Assembly: GCA_031769625.1 (NCBI GenBank)
Contig: JAUIMM010000121.1
Span: 8,022,001-8,086,000 of the forward strand
Length of the DNA: 64,000 nucleotides
Reading direction: 5' to 3'
DNA from: Taudactylus pleione
Taxonomy: Eukaryota > Chordata > Amphibia > Anura > Myobatrachidae
This document shows positions 56,313 to 64,000 of the stretch, one piece after another (within the stretch, counting starts at the first letter, position 1; every line of letters begins with the position of its first letter). Below the pieces are notes generated by a model. That model saw only the letters and a program-made list of their open reading frames with translations, was not told where the DNA came from and ran no database searches. The position numbers were made by a program, and so were the translations under genes.

Positions 56313-56601
56313 CAGAGCAGTAACTAGACATTTTGGTACCCTGTGCCAGAGAGAGCAGTGGCGCCCCCCCTCCCAATTTTTAACTAGGGACATAAGATAG
56401 TGCACCTGAAAAAGGGCCATGGCTTCATGGGGAAGGGCCAGGGAAGAGATAGGGGAGGTCAGGAGATGCTGGGGATAAAAGAAGAGGAAGCTACAAGTAA
56501 GAATGATAATAAACCGAAAAATTGATATGCCCAAACAGCACCCACTGCCCAGCGGTGCCCTTTGCCATGGCACGGGTGGCACTACCCTAGTTATGGCCCT
56601 G
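56313..56601. mobile_element. Small hAT-like element (relative of 36167-36454)
   Basis: Left CAGAGCAGTAACTAGAC, right CCTAGTTATGGCCCTG. Flanks ACAACAGG (56305-56312) and AGGACAGG (56602-56609), six of eight equal. Strong similarity to 36167-36454 throughout. Confidence 0.8.
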
Positions 56602-58291
56602 AGGACAGGCTAACTCCTGAATGTGGCCAGTGCCCATTGGAAATGTCCACACAGAAAGCTACGAGCATCCTATTCCAGCTGCTGAGGAACGAAGATCTAA
56701 GAGCGCGAAACCTACAGCATTCGACTGGCAACAGGTAGAGGACTGTATGCCCAATTAGAGGGACAGCTTGATGGCCATTTTATATCTTGTTCCATGTGTT
56801 GAATCATTTTCTTTGTTTGACCTAGATCTTAAGCCATATGTAGAATTGTTATATTTGGGGAATGAAGAGAAGAACAGAGGTCAGGGTGTATAGAGGGTTT
56901 ATCTTGTGGGGTATTATAACTTGCATGAATAATTACTTTTATCGAGCTAAGTCGAGAGAGTAGTCTGCAGCACAAAACATAAGCAAATTGTGCTAAACAG
57001 TCTGAGCTACCCGCTCCACAGACACCGCATAAGGCAATTCCATCATAAATATTATAATTTCATTACTTTCCTCAGAAAAAAAAGAGCAGCGTGAAATGCA
57101 ATGAGATTGACAAAGGACAAGCTGTGTGGTGGGGGGGAGATAGAATGCCAGGGTGAGCAATGGAGGGAGGGGTGGCAGGTGCCAGCTGTCTGAGCCCCTG
57201 TGTTTAAAATTTAATACCAAAATCTCAGCTGAAGGTTTTGTTATCTATCAGAATAATGTTGAATAACCATACGGGAGCTTTTCTAATGCAGTCGTTCTTC
57301 ATAATTCAGATTAAGACTGAAAATATCACTGAAAACACGCTCAGATAAATAATGTGTGTGCACTGGGGATAGGTTTACCTTGGAGATAGGAAATCAGAAA
57401 ATGTCCTTGGACAAGATTTTCCTTTAAAACCTCAATACCGTCATTGAACAATTTCTGCAGTGATCACTCGATGAATGTTTGTATATTGATTCCTCGTGAA
57501 TTGTTGTAACTAGCATGAAACAACATTCAATCCACAGTCTATAATTTAATGTGTACTTACCATCAGCAGGCACAAATCCACGGGTAGCAGGTGTAGCTGT
57601 ACCCATTGCTTGCAGCAACTAAAATTCCAACACATTCTGTGTATTCTGGCCCCATCTACAGTGATGTCTGTCTCATCTCTCCCTAACTTCTGGAAACCCA
57701 GTTAGATCAGAGGAAGCCTGTATCTTACATACCAGGCATGCAATCTTGGATATGGAAGCTATTGCTTTAGATTGGTGCTGCTGCTTTTTTTGTAGGTGTA
57801 TTGTAGTTTAAGAAAAAGGGCATGAACACAAGTAGTACATGAAGTACATGAGATGAGACGACCAGACGTGGAACAAGTCTGGTTAATCTCAACGGTGTGT
57901 AAAAATATAGCCCCATATTGGAGTGGAACAGTGCATCACCAGGCACCATGCTTGTTATGGCTAAAGACCAGGTCATGCTTGTTATGGTCTTAAAAGAGCC
58001 TGTGCAGGCTTGGCCCATGTGCAGTAATGCCACACTTGGTGCTTTACTGTGCATAGGTGGCTGATCCCTGACTTTTTTATTTTTCTGTTTTGCAGTGAAG
58101 CAGCATATTTAGTTCTAGTTTGCAAATCATACTCTGGAGTTTTGTACCCTCCCTGTCAACATTTAAGGAGTGATACATTTCTTGTGCATTCAGACCCCAT
58201 CAGGGGAGACTGTACCTGGAAGTGTTGCCCTACAAGTCCATCCATTGCCTCTTCTCTTTACTGGTGCCAAGATCTACTGATCTCCAAACTT
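56602..58291. other. Featureless interval
   Basis: No gene or mobile element recognised. Confidence 0.4.
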
Positions 58292-58299
58292 AGTCCGGG

Positions 58300-58661
58300 G
58301 GATGGGGATGGTATGCCGGCGCTCGGGATCCTGGTGGTCAGAATCCCGATGCAGGCATTCCGACCAGGTTACAATCCCGATGCCTCTAGGTAAGTAACCC
58401 TAACCTAACCCTTTCTCCCTGGTGCCTAAAAATAACCCCCCCCCCAGTGCCTAAACCTAACCTCCCCCTCCCTGCACCCTAAACCTAACCCTCCCCACTT
58501 AGTGTCTAACACTAACCCTTCCCCTAGTGCCTAACCCTAATACTTACCTTTGGAATCTTGGTGGTCGGGGTGCCGGCGCCATTATTCAGATAAGTATCGG
58601 GGTTCCGGCGTCGGCATTCTGAACTCCAGAATCCCCGCTGTCAGTATTCTGAATGAATCCC
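58300..58661. mobile_element. DNA element with telomere-like core (copy 4)
   Basis: Left GGATGGGGATGGTATGCCGG, right TTCTGAATGAATCCC, core CCTAACCTAACCC-type (58388-58555). AGTCCGGG before (58292-58299), AGTTCGGG after (58662-58669), seven of eight equal. Confidence 0.75.
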
Positions 58662-58669
58662 AGTTCGGG

Positions 58670-59835
58670 AAAGGTACTCCTTTTAAATATGGTTATAATT
58701 AATATTGAGACCTAAATACCCAGAGGCACCTGGAATGTAGATTGGTTCCTGCTTGGAAGTGTGCAAATTCTGGTAATCCCACATTATGGCTGCAGTGGAA
58801 TTAAGCGATATGTACTAGTATATGATATGTACTTTTACACTTCATGTGTAAAGACAAATTGTACTTCCGCAGGACATCTAGATGTGGGAGCTACTGATCT
58901 CATAGGTGCAAGTGCAAAATGCTTACCTACCATTTAGGCACTAGGCCAAGCAGCCAAACAGCAAAGTAATAATGCCAATTTTGGGTCAACTGATGACTTT
59001 ATATGTGTCTCATTAGACCTTACCAATCAAATCTAAACCGAATTTTATTGGTTAAAGTAATAATGCAGAAGTCAATTTCATTACATATGAAAACTGTTTA
59101 ACATGAGCTGCACACGTGTGACCATCAATATCTTTGCTTACTAAATATTGCATGTCTACTGTAGACTCAAATGACATACACTTTACTAATCAGATCTGTA
59201 ACTAAAGCTCAATGTTTCATCGCATGTTATTCACCATGATGTGTCAGCCATGAATTCACATCTAAAATATTGTGCACAGATAAAATAACTTAATGGATAA
59301 GCAATTGGGCTAAGCATTGGAGGAAGATTTAAGGCCACAAATATACCCTTGTTTGGAAGCAGCAGTCAGTTTAAATATCATAAACAAAGAGGAACACACA
59401 TTATCACTCTAATGGTAACAGAGCTTTCACACAACCAGTTCTTGCAATATCTTAATTTAATAACCTCATAAAGTGTATGTTTATAAATCATGTACACACA
59501 GGCATTGCTGACCAGAATGCATTGGATCTCAGCAGGTACATGACTAGAATACGTTTTGCTATAGGACTCGGTATAACTTGTATAAAATGTATCACGCCTT
59601 GTGTGACATGTGCCAATCCCAAATCCAATACAATCCCAAGCACCATAATTCATATGTATTTAATGTAAGGAGCAGATAGGCCTTTGATCAATTAGACTCA
59701 AATGTTAATGCCACCTTATTAAACTAGATGAAGCAAAGGCAACAGAATGCTAAATCAATTTTAAATGCAAGGAAGCTTTGCTGACTGATTTCACCTTGAA
59801 TGAAATGCTCTTTCTCCAATTCCATAAAGATAAAG
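58670..59835. other. Featureless interval
   Basis: No supported feature. Confidence 0.4.
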
Positions 59836-60418
59836 TGCCTGATTTAGAGGTGCATGCTAACTGCGCGCAATGGCGAAGTTCACGTACTTAAGCGATTATT
59901 TGCTACTGTGCATGCATGAAATATTCTGGAAACCCCTATGACACATGCGTTACCCTGTGTGCTCACAAATGCGCTGTTGCGTATAGGACCGCTGGTAACA
60001 AAACTAGCGAGAGAAAACCTAAGGGCATTCCTGGGTGGTGACTGGGAGGCGGCCTGACGTGAATGCAAAATAATCAGTCAGGTGCCATCTTATTGGAGTG
60101 TCGCGGGCACAGTGAAAGCTGCTGCGTTCTCATATGCAGAGCCTTAGCCACAGAGGCCATGTTTAGACGGAGACACTGCACCTGCCATAGGCTGGTGCAG
60201 GTCTCGCTGGTGCATGCAATGGTGCGCCGATTGTGGATTGTACAGAACCACAGGCTGCGTTGCACTGTCATTGAAAATGGGCGTCTCAGGGCTTGCACAT
60301 TCAGGCACACACAATACAAAAGGGGATGGCTTAAATTGGCATTTACATATTATCACCGCCGTGGCACTGCAAAAAGACGCAACCCCGCCTGCAACTGCGT
60401 GCACCTCTGAATCAGACC
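59836..60418. mobile_element. GATTCA-type MITE (copy I)
   Basis: Left TGCCTGATTTAGAGGTGCA, right TGCACCTCTGAATCAGACC. Flanks TAAAG and AACCT do not match, an exception to the pattern. Internal ORFs of 70-115 codons lack motifs. Confidence 0.65.
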
Positions 60419-60774
60419 AACCTTTTTATTATTAAAGTGTTGCTGGCTGTGACATTGCTGACAAATTCTCTGGTCTGCAATGGAAAAATTGTTTGAACAT
60501 TTTTCACTTTTCCATAGTTTTTTGGTTGCTGATTTCAGTAATAATGTAAAAAAAAATTCCATCACCTACCATTTTCCACAAAATTAAAATTTGATTTTGC
60601 TATCCGTAAATTTGTATATTCTTATGTATACCCCTAATATTTACATTTTAGCACCTTTGTTTACAGAATTGAGCATTTTATTTTATTGTCTTTAATATCT
60701 CATTGGCTCCTGACACAACTTTCTTCTGGTATAAAAATAGAGAAAAAGATTTCATACTTCTCTCAAGATGGTGA
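60419..60774. other. Unassigned AT-rich interval
   Basis: No supported feature. Confidence 0.4.
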
Positions 60775-60779
60775 CTTAG

Positions 60780-61184
60780 AGCCTAATTCTGGGTTGGACG
60801 CAAAATGCGTGAAGCCACAGAAGCCTGATTTACTAATACAAGAATCCGTATGCGTCCCCCAAGCGGAAAACAGCTCCACCCACTGATTTTACGCCATACC
60901 TCACAATCGTCATCATTAGTATCGACAATTGCACCAGCCACATTGTGGAAGAGATCCATCAGAAACAGGCTTTAACTACACACCCATGACACTACCATGA
61001 GGCAGATCTCTTGTTGCTGCACAGTTTCAGCCCATTTCATGCAAAGCGAGATCTGGCAGAGATCAGTCCACTCAGAATTAGTGGTAGGTATGCAAAAATG
61101 CGTAAACCTTCTGCTGCACATGTCCTGTATGGTAAAATTAATTATTTGCTCCATGAGGAGATCCATTTGACTCAGAATCAGGCC
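60780..61184. mobile_element. GATTCA-type MITE (copy J)
   Basis: Left AGCCTAATTCTGGGTTGG, right GACTCAGAATCAGGCC. CTTAG before (60775-60779), CTTAT after (61185-61189). Contains GCAAAATGCGT / ACGCATTTTTGC near its ends. Confidence 0.7.
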
Positions 61185-61189
61185 CTTAT

Positions 61190-62089
61190 TGTACTGTTAC
61201 TGTGTTATTGGACTGACACAAAAGATCCGCTTTGAGTGTAACATGAATCAGTGGAGACTCTTTATTGGCTCATCAAAAAGAAGTCTCAAAGCAGTGTTGT
61301 TATTACACCATGGCAGAAAGTATGCTTCAGTGCACCTGATAGAAATGTATGATAATGTAGCCTTAGGGCTCATGTAGCTCAATTACAAGGAACACAGATG
61401 GATGATATGTGGTGATCTTAAAGTACTTGCTCCTTAGACAGCAAAGAGAATAAACAAAGTACCCATTTTTTTAGCGAATGGGACAGCCGAGCAATGGGCC
61501 AACACTGGGTTGAAAAACAATGACCAAGCAGGGCTGATTTAAAACCTGGATACAAAATATTATCCTGGAGAGTTTGGTTGACCCCCCCCCCCCCCCCCAA
61601 AAAAAAAAAAAAAAAACCTTCTACCCCCTCTTCACATGAAGCTAGGACTTAGAAGCAGATTGTAAATACTTTGCCAAAAGAGGGTTTTAAGAATTAGTGT
61701 AAAATGTTTCTGGGACTGTCAGGTGTTGAATTATACGAAGGCATTTTTGTTGGAACAAACATACGAAAACTAACAAACAATGAGTTTGAATCGAAAAAAG
61801 GAAACTGTTGAAAGAGTGGCTTGGAATGCTTTTAAATATTTTGTAAAGAAGATCTTGGGGAACTTGAAAGTTCCAACTACAAGCAAATAGTGGAAAACAT
61901 GCAAGAAAAATACAAAGCATTCGGTTTTTCGCGGAGCTGGAAAGTATACTTTCTAAATCACTTTCCTGATATCCTTGGAGCCATTAGTTAGGAGCACAGA
62001 GAATATGTTTTGGTAAAATCAAAGGAGCTGGAACGATGATACCAGGGAAGATGGAACATCAACATGGTGGGAGACTACTTTTGGATGGT
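61190..62089. other. Featureless interval with a C17-A18 homopolymer pair
   Basis: A run of 17 C is followed directly by 18 A at 61582-61616. No other feature. Confidence 0.5.
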
Positions 62090-62600
62090 GCACAGGGTAT
62101 GCAATCGGGAAGCCGGCGGACCTAATCCCGACAGCCGGCTTCCCGACTGTCATATCCCAGCGACGGTTAAATGACTGGCGTCTACATCTAGACGCTGGTC
62201 ATTTTACCGATGCCGGGAGAACGGCGCCCGGCATCCCGATCAGTGATGCCGGGCGCCGCTGCGGACAGCCGCGGGGGGGGGAGGGTTAGGTTTAGGACTC
62301 CCAGGGGGGACTTATTGTTAGGCATCCCCCCGGGAGGTTAGGGTTAGGCTAGGGGAAGGGGGGGTTAGGGTTAGGCACCCCCCTGGGGACTTAGGTTTAA
62401 GCGGCGGGGAAGGGGGGGTTAGGTTTAGGCACTTAGAGGGGGGATTAGGGTTAGGCACTGGGGAGGAGGGTTAGGGTTAGGCACCCTAAAGGAGGGTTAG
62501 GGGGGGGGGAATAGGTTAGTGAATACTTACCTGGGGACGATCAGGATTTTCATCCTGTTCGGGCTGCCGCTGTCGGGATTTGAACCGCTGGCCAGGGGTC
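62090..62600. mobile_element. DNA element with telomere-like core (copy 5, G-rich strand on +)
   Basis: Left part has GGGAAGCCGGCGG / CCGGCTTCCC and AGACGCTGGTCATTT pairs (62110-62210). The core (62275-62515) is GGGTTAGGGTTAGGCACCCC-like. Right part CAGGATTTTCATCCTG and CCGCTGTCGGGATT. Terminal duplication not found. Confidence 0.65.
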
Positions 62601-62780
62601 TGGCGGTAAATCATTCCGATTCCGTTCACAGAGAAGACCCACAAGTAGTGCATATAAGGAAAAAGATTAAAACAAAACCCAAAGCTTTGAAGGGAAAAGA
62701 AAACGGCAAAGACTTGTAAATGTACAGTAAGTAACATTACATTTTCACTAACTTTTGTGAACTTAAAGTTTTGTCTCCAT
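62601..62780. other. Unassigned interval
   Basis: No supported feature. Confidence 0.35.
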
Positions 62781-62787
62781 TCATTAA

Positions 62788-62965
62788 ACATATTCCAGAG
62801 CCCTCTGATTGCATTAGTGCGATACCTATTTCAGAGCCCTCTAATTACTGTATATTAGTGCAGTTCTTATTACAGTCATCTGATTGTATTAGTGCAATAT
62901 TTTCACCAGAGCTCACTGATTATATTAGTAAAATGATTTTCCAGATCACTTTGATTGTATTAACC
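62788..62965. repeat. Degenerate minisatellite (CAGAGCCCTCTGATTGCATT)
   Basis: Four to five imperfect units of about 40 bp, each with CAGA(G/T)C..CTGATT..ATTAGT. A stray unit recurs near 63343. Confidence 0.6.
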
Positions 62966-64000
62966 CCTTCATTGCAGAGGATGAGTCAGGATCGTCATCT
63001 GCATATACCTTAAAACTGTCCCACCCGTCATCTGCAGCAAAGTATCCCGTGGTTACTTACCTTCTTCCCACTGGGACTGGTCATCAGTGATGAGTCCTGA
63101 GGATTACTGGGGCCGGTCCTGGATCAGTGACATTGGTATGATGTGTTAGAATTAATAAAAAGGCTAATGGTATTTTCTGAAAATACAAAGTCTTCTGAAA
63201 CAACAAGGTATCATTTGTGTGAGTACTGCATAAAGAAATCAATGATATTGATGTTGGAATGTGACGAGTGCTGAAGTCAGAAATTGGCCTCAGCCGAAAG
63301 GTGAGAAAGCCCTCAGCAGCAAAGAGGACAATGCAATGATTATTCCAGAGCTGTCTGATTTTCCAGTCTTTGGTGGGTTTACTCTTTAACAATAAGCTAT
63401 TGTAGGAACAGTGAGCAGTTGGTAATTTTATTGTAATATAATTAATTGGAGTGCAAAAAAATAGGTGAGCTTCTGCCTAAAGACCGTTATACTGTCAGAC
63501 TTTTACCATGTCAGTAATTAATCAACGATCTACAGTACATTCAATCCATTTGATTCAGTGTGTTACCTACTGATTATTAAGAGGATGGTTTTAGCCTATG
63601 CTCATTCTCATTCAGTCCTTTTCACAGTCATTAATGTAGGATGCGTGTTTTCTGCCACATGTGAGGAGCTAAAAACCATTGGCACAAAGTGCAGCTTTGT
63701 AAATTACATTTATCAGAAGTCTGTTCTACCGCTTTATTTGTCAATAGGGAGTAGCTGAAAACTCTCCCTAACCTGTTTCATTGATTAATTTACTAAAATA
63801 AAATAAAATAAAACCTCTGGCTCTAAACACTTCCAAAGCAAAAGCAATGTATCACTACTTATATTATTGACCCATTGGTCAATAGCAGTCGTCACAAAAT
63901 CAAACTGTTTCTCTTCTAAAATACCCTGGGACACACTACATAAAGAGATAAATCTCATCACCTGTAAAGAAACACAGAGGATGGAAAAACTTTTGTTACG
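62966..64000. other. Featureless interval to window end
   Basis: No gene or mobile element recognised. Confidence 0.4.

Noticed and set aside
60063..60410. 115-codon ORF
   Set aside because: It lies wholly in MITE copy I; no domain recognised.

Overview
The window is eukaryotic and almost certainly vertebrate. Nothing in it looks prokaryotic: there are no operons, no ribosome binding sites and no dense long ORFs. DIRS-type, L2-type, L1/Tx1-type, Penelope-type and hAT-type elements, palindromic MITEs ending in GGCCTGATTCA-like sequence, and TTAGGG-like minisatellite cores together suggest an amphibian, probably a frog with a large genome. That assignment is inference. I found no convincing host gene or exon, and no rRNA, tRNA gene or CRISPR array. 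The long ORFs belong to transposable elements, to tandem repeats, or to chance.

Layout. 1-1.2 kb: DIRS-like gag and reverse transcriptase remnants on the minus strand. 1.5-5.1 kb: palindromic MITEs and one element with a telomere-like core. 6.08-18.58 kb: the dominant feature, a defective endogenous retrovirus in tandem form (LTR-internal-LTR-internal-LTR) with one 4-bp target duplication GCAG around the whole block. Both internal regions carry a broken gag, small pol scraps (end of RT, end of integrase) and an env signal-peptide stub, with the same breaks. Their leader holds a 33-bp tandem repeat that copies a consensus splice donor. 19-23.5 kb: nested hAT and MITE insertions and a GTCGAC-rich MITE. 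24-25.2 kb: L1/Tx1-like ORF2 tail. 27-28.6 kb: minus-strand solo LTR related to the retrovirus. 28.8-31.1 kb: a SINE-like repeat, then an L2-like LINE split by two DNA elements.

31.5-37 kb: more MITEs, a small hAT with perfect 8-bp duplications, and a degenerate tandem duplication. 37.7-39.0 kb: a second solo LTR and a Penelope-like fragment with a complete hammerhead ribozyme fold. 40.8-42.7 kb: a 38-bp satellite with higher-order organisation. 43.5-46.1 kb: three elements nested like dolls, the inner two being hATs. 48.6-50.1 kb: minus-strand L2-like LINE cut by a MITE. 50.6-64 kb: MITEs, minisatellites, hAT fragments and otherwise featureless, probably intergenic or intronic DNA.

The elements do not work together as a system. 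The shared signal is that many unrelated-looking palindromic MITEs sit in C-NNN-G contexts that recur at both ends, which suggests one insertion machinery mobilising many families.
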